Positions 22,757-30,439 of a DNA stretch of 50,870 nt are shown one piece after another. Every line of letters begins with the position of its first letter. Positions within the stretch are counted from its first letter, which is position 1. The DNA is from Roseateles sp. Its GTDB lineage: Bacteria; Pseudomonadota; Gammaproteobacteria; Burkholderiales; Burkholderiaceae_C. The stretch covers positions 1-50,870 of the forward strand of contig NZ_JAFAGT010000078.1 in assembly GCF_019237615.1 (NCBI RefSeq). Reading direction: 5' to 3'. The notes beneath the pieces are model-generated. The model saw only the letters and a list, made by a program, of their open reading frames with translations, did no database searches and was not told the DNA's origin. Both the position numbers and the translations under genes were made by a program.

Positions 22757-24612
22757 CCGGCGGTTACCACGATCGCCTGCTCGACGAGCTGCTGGCCCGG
22801 GCCTTCGGCGAGCTGGACGCGGCCACGCTGTCCCTGCTGCGCGGACAGCTGACCTGGGTGGAGCTGGCCGGCGGGCAGGCGCTGATGCGCCAGGGCGAGG
22901 CGGGCGACTCGATGTACCTGTCGGTCAGCGGCCGGCTGCGTGCCTATGTGGGCCAGGACGGCGAGGCGCCGCGCATGGTCAGGGAGCTGGGTCGGGGCCA
23001 TGTCATCGGCGAGATGAGCCTGTACACGGATGCGCCGCGCTCGGCCACCGTCGTCGCCATCCGCGACTCGCTGCTGGTGCGCCTGGACAAGGCGCAGTTC
23101 CTGCAGCTCATCGAGCGTCAGGCGGGGGTCGGGGTCGCGTTGACGCGCCAGATCGTGCACCGGCTGCAGACCGAGCATGTCGTGGCCCCTTTCGCAGCGC
23201 CAGTCGTGCAGGCCATCCTGCCCATCACGGCAGGCGTGGACGTGGCGGCCTTCGCGGCGGGTCTGGCCGCGCAACTGGGCCGCTTCGGCCGCGCCTGCGT
23301 CATCGACGCCGCGGCGGTGCAGGCCGCCGTGGGCGCCAACGCCGCAGTGCATGACCGCGAGGTGTCGCGGTGGCTGGACGAGGTCGAGTCCGCCCACGAC
23401 TACGTTCTGCTTGTCGCCGATGCCGCGCCGACGCCGTGGACGCGCAACTGCTGCCGCCATGCCGACGAGGTGCTGCTTTTGGCCGATGCGGCCGCCGTGC
23501 CGGCCGTGCATGCCAGCGAGACGCAATGCCTGGTCTCGCGGCCGCCGCGGGCGCAGTCCGCCGAGGCGGCCGAGATCCTGGTGCTGCTGCACGCGGCCGA
23601 CGTGCCGGCGCCGCGCGGCACGGCGGCTTGGCTGGCGCGCCGGCCGGTGGCAGAGCATTTCCATGTACGGCCGGCCCTGGACCGCGACATGGCGCGGTTG
23701 GCGCGCCTGCAGGCGCGCCGCGGCGTGGGCCTGGTGCTGGCCGGCGGCGGCGCGCGAGGCTTCTCCCACCTGGGCCTGCTGCGCGCTTTGCAGCGGCATG
23801 GCGTCGAAGTCGACTGCGTCGGCGGCACCAGCATGGGCTCGGTGATGGCCGCGCTGGTGGCCTGCGACCAGCCGTTGCCGCGCGTCACGGATGTGGCGCG
23901 CGAGGCCTTCAGGCTCAACCCGACGGGCGACTTCAACCTGCTGCCGCTGATCTCGCTGATCCGTGGCCGGCGGCTGCGCGCCAGCCTGGACCGTGCCCTG
24001 GCCAACCTGGTCGGCGAGCGGGCCGGCATCGAGGACCTGTGGAAGCCCTTCTACTGCGTCGCCACCAATTACTCCCAGGCCAGCGAGCTGCTGCTGACCC
24101 ATGGCCCGTTGGAGCGCGCGCTGCGGGCCAGCACGGCCATCCCCGGCGCGCTGCCGCCCGTCGTCATTGACGGTGACCTGCTCTGCGACGGTGGTAGCTT
24201 CAACAACTTCCCCGTCGACCTGATGCGCGCGCGGCGCGGCATCGGTTGCGTCATCGGCGCCGACCTGAGCCTGCACAAGGCCCGCAAGCTCGACTTCGAC
24301 GAGGTGCCCGGCCCCTGGGCGCTGCTGCGCGACCGGCTGCGTCCGCGCGGCCGGCGCCGCTACCGCCTGCCCGCGCTGCCGGCCTATCTGCTCAATGTGA
24401 CCATCCTCTATAGCAGCTCACGCCGCCGCGCCGCGCAGGCCGCCTGTGACGTCTATTTCAACCCGCCGCTGGAGCGCGTGGGGCTGCTGGCCTGGCAGCG
24501 CTTCGACGCCATCGTCGAGCAGGGCCATACCCACGCCGAGGAGGTGCTTGCGCGCCCCGAGGTCCAAGCCCTGCTGAGGGACCATCGGCACTACCGGACG
24601 GAGTCGCGTTGA
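22753..24612 (+). CDS. cNMP-binding patatin-like phospholipase (NTE family)
   Basis: The product is 619 aa. A cyclic-nucleotide-binding domain occupies about 10-130, with the phosphate-binding cassette GEMSL at 86-90 and PRSAT at 95-99 intact. A degenerate Rossmann-like region follows at about 140-310. The patatin domain spans about 322-520, with oxyanion loop GGGARG (331-336), nucleophile Ser360 in GGTSMGS, and Asp479 in DGG. It should hydrolyse acyl esters of phospholipids or lysophospholipids at the membrane under cyclic-nucleotide control. The layout is that of bacterial neuropathy-target-esterase relatives such as mycobacterial Rv2565. It is translationally coupled to the cyclase that probably makes its ligand. 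Confidence 0.9.
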   Translation: MTGGYHDRLLDELLARAFGELDAATLSLLRGQLTWVELAGGQALMRQGEAGDSMYLSVSGRLRAYVGQDGEAPRMVRELGRGHVIGEMSLYTDAPRSATVVAIRDSLLVRLDKAQFLQLIERQAGVGVALTRQIVHRLQTEHVVAPFAAPVVQAILPITAGVDVAAFAAGLAAQLGRFGRACVIDAAAVQAAVGANAAVHDREVSRWLDEVESAHDYVLLVADAAPTPWTRNCCRHADEVLLLADAAAVPAVHASETQCLVSRPPRAQSAEAAEILVLLHAADVPAPRGTAAWLARRPVAEHFHVRPALDRDMARLARLQARRGVGLVLAGGGARGFSHLGLLRALQRHGVEVDCVGGTSMGSVMAALVACDQPLPRVTDVAREAFRLNPTGDFNLLPLISLIRGRRLRASLDRALANLVGERAGIEDLWKPFYCVATNYSQASELLLTHGPLERALRASTAIPGALPPVVIDGDLLCDGGSFNNFPVDLMRARRGIGCVIGADLSLHKARKLDFDEVPGPWALLRDRLRPRGRRRYRLPALPAYLLNVTILYSSSRRRAAQAACDVYFNPPLERVGLLAWQRFDAIVEQGHTHAEEVLARPEVQALLRDHRHYRTESR

Positions 24613-24704
24613 TGAGCAAACAGGCTGCAGGCAAGGCGCGAACCGGCGCCGGATCGGCTGCCCGGCGAGGATGTGCAGCGCCACATGCGGCCTGTTTGCC
24701 CATC
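24611..24704. repeat. Inverted repeat pair in the gap after the patatin gene
   Basis: The left arm at 24611-24628 starts GATGAGCAAACAGGC. The right arm at 24687-24704 is its inverted copy, with two mismatches over 18 nt. The 58-nt interior contains the palindrome CCGGCGCCGG. The element lies in the 234-nt gap before the membrane cNMP gene, which otherwise shows no convincing gene. It may be a structured RNA, a transcription-attenuating stem or a repeat-family insertion. Confidence 0.6.
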
Positions 24705-24846
24705 AACCCTTCGAGAGGGCCCGTCGCAAGGGGGCACTCGGTGTTGCAGCACCTGCCCGCCAGACGGCGCGTACAGCGCACTGCCCCTGGATCGGCCCCT
24801 TGCGGCGGACCTTCTCGACCCTTCCCGTAGCGCTGATAGGCCCTTC

Positions 24847-25470
24847 ATGACCGAAACCCTCGCCACCCTCCTTGGCTTGATCGGCGCTGCGCTGATGCTG
24901 GCCAGCTACCTGATGAAGAGCATGCTGCCGCTGCGCGTCGCGGCGCTGTCGGCCTGCTGCTTCCTCGTCGCCTACGGTGCGCTCAAGTCGGCGCTGCCGA
25001 CGCTGCTGCTCTATGGCGCGCTGGTCCCCATCAACGTCAAGAAGACGCTGCAGATCAGGAAGCTGGTCAAGGCCATAGAGAACGCGCGCGCCGACACGCC
25101 GGTCTCGGAGTGGCTGCTTCCGCACATGCACCGCCGCACCGTGGCGGCCGGCACCGTCCTGTGGCGCAAGGACGATGTGGCGACCGAGATGCTCTACCTC
25201 GACGCTGGCACGCTGCGCCTGGTCGAGTACGACGAGACCCTTCGGCCCGGCGTCCTGGTCGGCGAGATCGGCCTGTTCGCGCCCGACAGGCACCGCACGC
25301 TGACGCTGGAGGCTACGAGCGACTGCGTCGTCTACAGCCTGACCGCCGAGGAGATGGCCTTGCTCTACTACCAGAACCCCAAGCTCGGCTTTCACGTCAT
25401 GCGCCTCATCGTTGCCCGGCTGATGCGCGACGTGCAGCGCAGCCATCCGGTCGCCCCGGTCGAGGCATGA
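24847..25470 (+). CDS. Membrane-anchored cyclic-nucleotide-binding protein
   Basis: The product is 207 aa from the ATG at 24847; codons upstream of it do not look coding. Three short hydrophobic segments lie at about 5-24, 29-47 and 50-64, and a charged linker follows. A CRP-like cyclic-nucleotide-binding domain covers about 90-195, with GEIGL in the phosphate-binding cassette and an arginine in DRHRTLTL. There is no DNA-binding helix-turn-helix, so it is not a transcription factor. The protein would report cyclic nucleotide levels at the inner membrane. Its stop overlaps the start of a diguanylate cyclase gene (ATGA at 25467-25470), suggesting that the two proteins work together. Its layout recalls Pycsar membrane effectors. 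Confidence 0.78.
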   Translation: MTETLATLLGLIGAALMLASYLMKSMLPLRVAALSACCFLVAYGALKSALPTLLLYGALVPINVKKTLQIRKLVKAIENARADTPVSEWLLPHMHRRTVAAGTVLWRKDDVATEMLYLDAGTLRLVEYDETLRPGVLVGEIGLFAPDRHRTLTLEATSDCVVYSLTAEEMALLYYQNPKLGFHVMRLIVARLMRDVQRSHPVAPVEA

Positions 25471-27164
25471 GGGGAACGCGCAGCCTGCGCCGCCAGCTCA
25501 GCCTGTTGCTGGGCGGCCTGGCCCTGGCAATCCTGGGCCTGGTGGGGGGCTATCTCGGCGCCATCGCCGCCGACGAGCTCTACACGGCCCAGCAGGCTGC
25601 CGTGCGCGCCACCGCCCAGTCCGCGGCCGAGCTGCTGGCCACGCAATTGCGCGACCGCGAGCGCGAAATCGAGCTGCTCAGCGGCGCGCCCCATCTCGTC
25701 GAGGGACCGCTGGACGCCGAGCGCGTGCGCGCCGCCCTGGAGCGGCGTGCGGCCCTGCACGACGAGTTTGCGTGGATGGGCGTCGCAGACCCTGCCGGCA
25801 AGGTGCTGCAGGCCACGGGCGGCATGCTGACCGGCCGCTCGGTCGCGCAGCGCCTGTGGTTCATCGCGGCGCGCGAGCGCATCTATGTGGGCGACGTGCA
25901 CGACGCCAAGCCGCTGGCCGCGCTGCTGCCGGCCCAGCCCAACGACGAGCCGACCCGCTTCATCGACTTCGCCGCGCCCATCCGCGACGCCGAGGGCCGC
26001 CTGGCCGGTGTGGTCGGCGCGCACGCGCATTGGCGCTGGATCACCGGCATCGTGGACGGCGTGACGCGCCGCCAGCAGCCCGGCGGCGTCGTCGACGCTC
26101 TCATCATCGACCGTGAGGGCCGTGTGCTCTACCCCGAGGCACTGAAGGTGGCCCAGGCGGCCGGCGAGCCGGTGCTGCCCAAGGCGCCGCTCAACGGCCG
26201 CTTCGAGGGCTCGCTGCGCTTCGGCGACGGCAAGGACTACCTCGTCAGCGAGGCGCCGCTTCTGGCGCGCACGAACGCCGAGCTCGGCTGGCGCATCGTC
26301 GCCCGCCAGCCCATGGAGCTGGCCCTGCGCCCGGTGCACGAGCTGCGCCGCGAGCTGGTGCTGCTGGGCATCGTCGCGGCCGCCGCGCTGACGCTGGCGG
26401 CCCTGCTGCTGGCGCGGCGCGTCAGCAAGCCCGTCGAGCAGTTGGTGCGCATCGCCGAGCGCGTGGAGGCCGAGCGTCGGATTCCCGACTTCCCTGCCGA
26501 GCCCGCCACCCGCGAGCTGGCCAGACTCAGCGACGCGATGCGCTCGATGGCGCACTCGCTGCTCGAGACCGAGCAGGCCTTGCAGAGGACCAATGCGACG
26601 CTGGAAATCCAGGTGCAGCAGCGCACCGCCGAGCTGCAGGCCACCAACGCGGCGCTGGCGCACCTGGCCACGCGCGACCCGCTGACCGGCCTGCACAACC
26701 GCCGCAGCCTCGATGCCCGCCTCGCCGAGGCCCTGGCCCTGGACCGCCGCTACGGCGCCGCCAACGGCCGTGTGCACGGCCTGCTGCTGATCGACGTGGA
26801 CCATTTCAAGCGGGTCAACGACGTCCACGGCCACCAGGCCGGCGACGCGGTGCTGCGCCAGCTCGCGCAGCTGCTGCTGGCCACGCTGCGCGTCAGCGAT
26901 GTGGCGGCCCGCTTCGGCGGCGAGGAGTTCGCCGTGCTGCTGCCCGAACTGGGCGGTCCGCTGGATGCCGTCCTGACGGCGGAGAAGATCCGCTCGGCCG
27001 TGGAGGCCGCGACCTTCCCCGAGGTTGGTCGGCTGAGCGTCAGCATCGGTATCAGCCTGGTGTCCCCGGAGGACGCGGACGTGAGCCCGCTGATCGCCCG
27101 TGCCGACGCCGCGCTGTACGAGGCCAAGCGCGGCGGCCGCAACGCCGTCGTGCTGAAGCCGTGA
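25467..27164 (+). CDS. Cache-HAMP-GGDEF diguanylate cyclase
   Basis: The product is 565 aa. A first membrane helix lies at about 13-36. A periplasmic double-Cache-like sensor domain spans about 37-285, and a second helix lies at about 293-315. HAMP follows at 316-368, a coiled coil at about 370-402, and GGDEF at about 403-565. The active site GGEEF (484-488) is intact. The product-inhibition I-site RVSD (475-478) sits exactly five residues upstream. It should make c-di-GMP in response to a periplasmic ligand, and feedback inhibition is expected. Translation is coupled to the membrane cNMP-binding protein by a 4-nt overlap. The stop TGA touches the stop of the facing OmpR-type gene (TGATCA). 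Confidence 0.92.
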   Translation: MRGTRSLRRQLSLLLGGLALAILGLVGGYLGAIAADELYTAQQAAVRATAQSAAELLATQLRDREREIELLSGAPHLVEGPLDAERVRAALERRAALHDEFAWMGVADPAGKVLQATGGMLTGRSVAQRLWFIAARERIYVGDVHDAKPLAALLPAQPNDEPTRFIDFAAPIRDAEGRLAGVVGAHAHWRWITGIVDGVTRRQQPGGVVDALIIDREGRVLYPEALKVAQAAGEPVLPKAPLNGRFEGSLRFGDGKDYLVSEAPLLARTNAELGWRIVARQPMELALRPVHELRRELVLLGIVAAAALTLAALLLARRVSKPVEQLVRIAERVEAERRIPDFPAEPATRELARLSDAMRSMAHSLLETEQALQRTNATLEIQVQQRTAELQATNAALAHLATRDPLTGLHNRRSLDARLAEALALDRRYGAANGRVHGLLLIDVDHFKRVNDVHGHQAGDAVLRQLAQLLLATLRVSDVAARFGGEEFAVLLPELGGPLDAVLTAEKIRSAVEAATFPEVGRLSVSIGISLVSPEDADVSPLIARADAALYEAKRGGRNAVVLKP

Positions 27165-27854
27165 TCAGATCAGCTGCAGCGGCGCGCGGAAGACATAGCC
27201 GACGCGCGACTTGCTCTGCAGCGGCACCAGCGTGGGCGTGGCCCGCTCGATGCGGCGGCGCAGCCGGTAGATGGTGGCCGACAGGCCGTCGTCGGTCTCG
27301 CCCTCGGCCACTTCGCGGCCCAGCTTGTTCAGCAGGGCCTCGCGCGTGACCGGCTCGCCGCCGGCCTGGGCGAAGCATTCCAGCAGCTGGCGGTCCGCCT
27401 CGCTGAGTTGGATGCGCGTGCCGTCGGGCACCACCAGCTCGCCGCTGGCGCGGTCCAGCTTCCAGACGGCATCCGCCGCCGCAGGCTTGGCGACACGGCG
27501 CTGCACGGCGGCGATGGCCAGCGCCACCTGCTCGAACTGCACGGGCTTGACGAGGTACATGTCGGCGCCGGCCGTGATGACCTCGCGGAACACCTCGGGG
27601 CCGAGGCGGCCCGACACGACCACGACACCGGCGTCGGTGCGGCGGCGCAGGATCTTGATGAGTTCCACGCCGTTGACGCCGGGCAGCATCAGGTCGACGA
27701 GATAGAAGTCGAACGAGAACGCGTCAGGCGCCGCCAGCAGCGCGTTGCTGTCGTCGAAACGGCTGACCGCGATGCCCTGTTCCTGAAGGAACTGGGCCAG
27801 GAATTCCGAATACTCCGCGTCGTCGTCGATGAGGGCTAGGGTCTTGGGCTGCAT
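27165..27854 (-). CDS. OmpR/PhoB-family response regulator
   Basis: The product is 229 aa. The receiver has the acidic triad DDD at residues 10-12, phosphoacceptor Asp54 (YLVDLMLPGVNG), a VVSG switch segment and KPVQ. The C-terminal winged-helix DNA-binding domain (about 130-229) shows ATIYRLRRRIER and SRVGYVFRAPL. It should be a transcription factor controlled by phosphorylation. The ATG at 27854 was preferred because receiver homology begins at once; an in-frame ATG at 27896 is possible. The gene converges on the diguanylate cyclase gene and has no dedicated kinase next to it; the kinases of the block to its left are candidates. A 13-nt AT-rich palindrome lies upstream. Confidence 0.88.
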   Translation of the reverse strand: MQPKTLALIDDDAEYSEFLAQFLQEQGIAVSRFDDSNALLAAPDAFSFDFYLVDLMLPGVNGVELIKILRRRTDAGVVVVSGRLGPEVFREVITAGADMYLVKPVQFEQVALAIAAVQRRVAKPAAADAVWKLDRASGELVVPDGTRIQLSEADRQLLECFAQAGGEPVTREALLNKLGREVAEGETDDGLSATIYRLRRRIERATPTLVPLQSKSRVGYVFRAPLQLI

Positions 27855-27950
27855 GGCGGGCTGTGGGCTCGAGAGCAACCGTAGAGTTTGCCGCATGACG
27901 GAGGAGTCAGCATGCTTTCAATCGCTCCCGGCGTGTCGATTTACGCAGTC

Positions 27951-27963
27951 TTTATGCCATAAA
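27951..27963. promoter_or_regulatory. AT-rich palindrome upstream of the OmpR-type gene
   Basis: TTTATGCCATAAA is a perfect 6+1+6 palindrome in one of the few AT-rich stretches of the window. It lies 97 nt upstream of the regulator's start codon, in a 263-nt gap that otherwise holds nothing recognisable. It could be a regulator binding site. Confidence 0.35.
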
Positions 27964-28117
27964 TGATTGACAACGGCGCGCCATTGTGTGAGATCTGCGA
28001 AAACCAGGCGGCCGGCGGTAGGTGGCCTCGCCCGCGGCGTAGGCCACGACGCACTGGGGTGCGGACATCGCGGCCTGTCGGCGGCCCCACATGGCGGCAG
28101 CGGAGCGCCGTCCGGCG

Positions 28118-28669
28118 TCAGGGTGTCGGCTTCTTCAGGCCAAGCGCCGCCCAGCCCGCGTGGCCCAGGCGGGCCAGCGTGTCGAGGTTGTTCTCGTAGA
28201 TGTCGGCCGTGTCGGGCATGGCTTCGACGGCGCGCGCAATGCTGTCCTCGCGCAGCAGGTGCAGCGTGGGGTAGGGCGAACGGTTGCTGTAGTTGCCGAT
28301 GTCGTCGGCCGTGCTGCCCTCGAACTGGTAGTCGGGGTGGAAGTCCGCGATCTGCAGGATGCCGTCGAGCTTGAGCTCCTCCACCAGCGCGTCGGCCGCG
28401 TCGAGGAAGTCGTTGAAGTCCAGGAAGTCGGTCAGCACATGCGGGTGGATGAGCAGCGTCGTGTCCACGTCCTCAGGGTCGGCGCGGTTCAGCGCCAGCA
28501 GCTCGCGGGCCAGCTCCTTCAGCAGCGCCTCCGGGTCGGTCGCGTCGCTGACAACATAGCGGATGCGTTCGTTGACATGGACTGCCTTCGCGAACGGGCA
28601 GAGGTTGAGGCCGATGACGGCCTTGACGACCCAGTCGCGGGTGTCGGTGATGACTTGATCGTGGTTCAT
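28118..28669 (-). CDS. DUF1415 family protein
   Basis: The product is 183 aa from the ATG at 28669. The sequence has the DUF1415 hallmarks: an N-terminal DTRDWVVKAVIGLNLCPFAK with its conserved cysteine, a central VLTDFLDFNDFLD, and a C-terminal region with DFHPDYQF and NRSPYPTLHLLRED. No signal peptide or membrane helix is seen. The family is common in beta- and gammaproteobacteria and has no established function. It lies downstream of the M20 amidohydrolase on the same strand with a 133-nt gap, so shared transcription is possible but not evident. Confidence 0.85.
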   Translation of the reverse strand: MNHDQVITDTRDWVVKAVIGLNLCPFAKAVHVNERIRYVVSDATDPEALLKELARELLALNRADPEDVDTTLLIHPHVLTDFLDFNDFLDAADALVEELKLDGILQIADFHPDYQFEGSTADDIGNYSNRSPYPTLHLLREDSIARAVEAMPDTADIYENNLDTLARLGHAGWAALGLKKPTP

Positions 28670-28802
28670 TTCAGTATCAGTCTCGAAGATTGCGGGCACG
28701 AGCGCCGTGCCGCTCCCGAGCCGGCCCGCCGGGCGATGCGCCCGCGGCCCGATGTCGCGGGGATCGCCGTCCGCCCGAGGGCGCGGCTGGGGGTGTCCGC
28801 GT

Positions 28803-30008
28803 TCAGCGCGACGTGACCGGACGAGGGGCCAGCCAAGCCTCGGCCATGCGCACCCACATGGAGCCGCCCAGCGGGATCAGCTCGTCGTTGAAGTCGTAGC
28901 TGGGGTTGTGCAGCGTGCAGGGCCCCAGGCCGTGTCCGCCGATGCGGTGCTCGCCGTCGCCGTTGCCGATCAGGAAATAGCAGCCCGGCTTGTCCAGCAA
29001 GTAGTAGCTGAAGTCTTCGGCGCCCATGGTCGGCTCGAACTCCTGCACGTTCTCCGCGCCGACCATGTCGGCCAGCACGCGGCGCACGAAGTCGGTCTCG
29101 GCGGGGTGGTTGATCGTGGGTGGGTAGTTGCGGCTGAACTCGAACTCGGCCGTCAGCTCGAACGCGGCGGCCAGCTGCTCTGTCATGGCCTGCATGCGGC
29201 GCTCCAGCAGGTCCAGCAGCTCCAGCGTGAAGGTGCGCACCGTGCCTTCCATGACGACGGTGTCGGGAACCACGTTGGTGGCCTCGCCGGCGTGGATCAT
29301 GGTCACGGAGATGACGCCGGGGTCTATGGGCCGCTTGTTGCGGCTGACGATGGTCTGGAAGGCCGTGACGAGCTGGCAGGCAGCCGGCACAGGGTCTATG
29401 CCCAGATGCGGCATCGCCGCGTGCGAGCCTTTGCCCCTGAGCGTGATCTTGAACTCGTTGCTGGACGCGAACACCGGCCCGGTCTTGACGGCGAACTGGC
29501 CCGCCTTCATGCCGGGCCAGTTGTGGGCGCCGAACATGGCTTCCATCGGGAACTTCTCGAACAGGCCGTCCTTGATCATCTCGCGGGCGCCGCCGCCGCC
29601 CTCCTCGGCGGGCTGGAACACGAGGTAGACCGTGCCGTCGAAGTTGCGGTGCGTCGCCAGGTGCTTGGCCGCGGCCAGCAGCATGGCCGTGTGGCCGTCG
29701 TGGCCGCAGGCGTGCATGCGGCCCAGGTAGCTGCTGGCGTGGGGGAACTGGTTGCGCTCCGTCATCGGCAGCGCGTCGATGTCGGCGCGCAGGCCCACGG
29801 CGCGGTCCGACGTGCCGTTCTTGACGATGCCAACGACGCCGGTCTTGCCCAGGCCGCGGTGCACGGGGATGCCCCAGTCCGTCAGCGCCTTGGCGATGAC
29901 GTCGGCGGTGCGCTCCTCGTGGAAGCAGAGTTCGGGGTGCTTGTGCAGATCGCGGCGGATGGCCGTGATCGCCGGCGTGTCGGCCAGGATGGTGTCGATG
30001 AGCTTCAT
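28803..30008 (-). CDS. M20-family amidohydrolase (hippurate hydrolase-like)
   Basis: The product is 401 aa, a normal length for the M20D family of N-acyl amino acid amidohydrolases. Di-metal ligands are visible in MHACGHDGHTAM, FQPAEEGGGGA and GAHNWPG, and near the C-terminus in LHNPSYDFND. The dimerisation lid domain is present (GKGSHAAMPHLGIDP). It likely removes acyl or aromatic acyl groups from amino acids in the cytosol; hippurate, indole-3-acetyl-amino acids and N-acetyl amino acids are all plausible substrates. It is divergent from the small exported protein gene with only 49 nt between start codons, so their promoters must overlap. Confidence 0.88.
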   Translation of the reverse strand: MKLIDTILADTPAITAIRRDLHKHPELCFHEERTADVIAKALTDWGIPVHRGLGKTGVVGIVKNGTSDRAVGLRADIDALPMTERNQFPHASSYLGRMHACGHDGHTAMLLAAAKHLATHRNFDGTVYLVFQPAEEGGGGAREMIKDGLFEKFPMEAMFGAHNWPGMKAGQFAVKTGPVFASSNEFKITLRGKGSHAAMPHLGIDPVPAACQLVTAFQTIVSRNKRPIDPGVISVTMIHAGEATNVVPDTVVMEGTVRTFTLELLDLLERRMQAMTEQLAAAFELTAEFEFSRNYPPTINHPAETDFVRRVLADMVGAENVQEFEPTMGAEDFSYYLLDKPGCYFLIGNGDGEHRIGGHGLGPCTLHNPSYDFNDELIPLGGSMWVRMAEAWLAPRPVTSR

Positions 30009-30044
30009 GAGCGGGTGACTTCAGGCGCTGTCATGGCTTGAGTT

Positions 30045-30050
30045 TAGGAT
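30045..30050 (+). promoter_or_regulatory. TAGGAT: ribosome site or -10 element before a GTG start
   Basis: TAGGAT ends 7 nt before GTG at 30058. AGGA inside it is a fair Shine-Dalgarno match, and the hexamer also resembles a -10 box. The two readings cannot be separated from sequence alone. Confidence 0.4.
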
Positions 30051-30057
30051 TACGGCC

Positions 30058-30372
30058 GTGAACCTGCATCGCAACATCCGCGGCTGGCTGCTCTGGCTGG
30101 CATTTCTCCTGCCCATCGCGCAAGCGATGGCGGGGGTGCACGCGCTGTCGCACGTCACCGGCGAGCGCCAGGGTGACGGCATTGCCCACCTGGTTCATTG
30201 CGACCTCTGCCTGACCGCGGCCGACCTGACCGGCGCCGCGCCGCCCGCCGAGCCCAGCGTGCTGCCGGCCGGCGTCGCTGTCGAGGCCTGCGCCAAGGCG
30301 CCGTTGGCGGGCGTCGTCGAACGCGCCGCCGCCTGGCTCCCACCGGCCCGCGCGCCGCCCGCTTCCACCTGA
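30058..30372 (+). CDS. Small exported His/Cys protein upstream of a TonB-dependent receptor
   Basis: The product is 104 aa starting at GTG. Residues 8-25 are hydrophobic, a signal peptide likely cleaved after an Ala near 23-25. Just behind lie His28, His32, His44 and His47 and a CDLC pair (Cys48, Cys51), a layout suited to metal binding; the rest is Ala/Pro-rich. It resembles the small DUF2946-like proteins often placed before metal-related TonB-dependent receptors. The receptor gene begins 67 nt downstream on the same strand, so a periplasmic metal-handling role in the same operon is inferred. No enzyme fold is seen. Confidence 0.65.
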   Translation: MNLHRNIRGWLLWLAFLLPIAQAMAGVHALSHVTGERQGDGIAHLVHCDLCLTAADLTGAAPPAEPSVLPAGVAVEACAKAPLAGVVERAAAWLPPARAPPAST

Positions 30373-30400
30373 TTTCCCGGTCTTCCCGCGTCCCGATGAT

Positions 30401-30414
30401 GGAGCGCGGGCTCC
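30401..30414 (+). terminator. Small hairpin followed by a T-run
   Basis: GGAGC and GCTCC flank a GCGG loop, and TTTT follows at 30418-30421. It lies between the small exported protein and the receptor gene. The stem is only 5 bp, so it may attenuate rather than stop transcription. Confidence 0.3.
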
Positions 30415-30426
30415 TGCGTTTTCTAG

Positions 30427-30439
30427 TGGAAGTTTTCCA
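30427..30439 (+). promoter_or_regulatory. Palindrome covering the receptor's ribosome site
   Basis: TGGAA-GTT-TTCCA is a perfect inverted repeat ending on the base before the ATG at 30440. Its left arm and loop contain GGAAG, the probable Shine-Dalgarno sequence. Pairing or protein binding here could block translation or transcription. Confidence 0.35.

Noticed and set aside
24609-24830. A possible 73-aa gene in the gap after the patatin gene
   Set aside because: It has Arg/Pro/Ala-rich composition, no ribosome site and no conserved pattern, and the inverted repeat explains part of the sequence better.
15775-27854. The signalling block as a defence island
   Set aside because: No toxin, restriction, transposase, integrase or CD-NTase gene is present, and composition does not differ from the surroundings; kept only as a hypothesis for the cyclase-effector subset.
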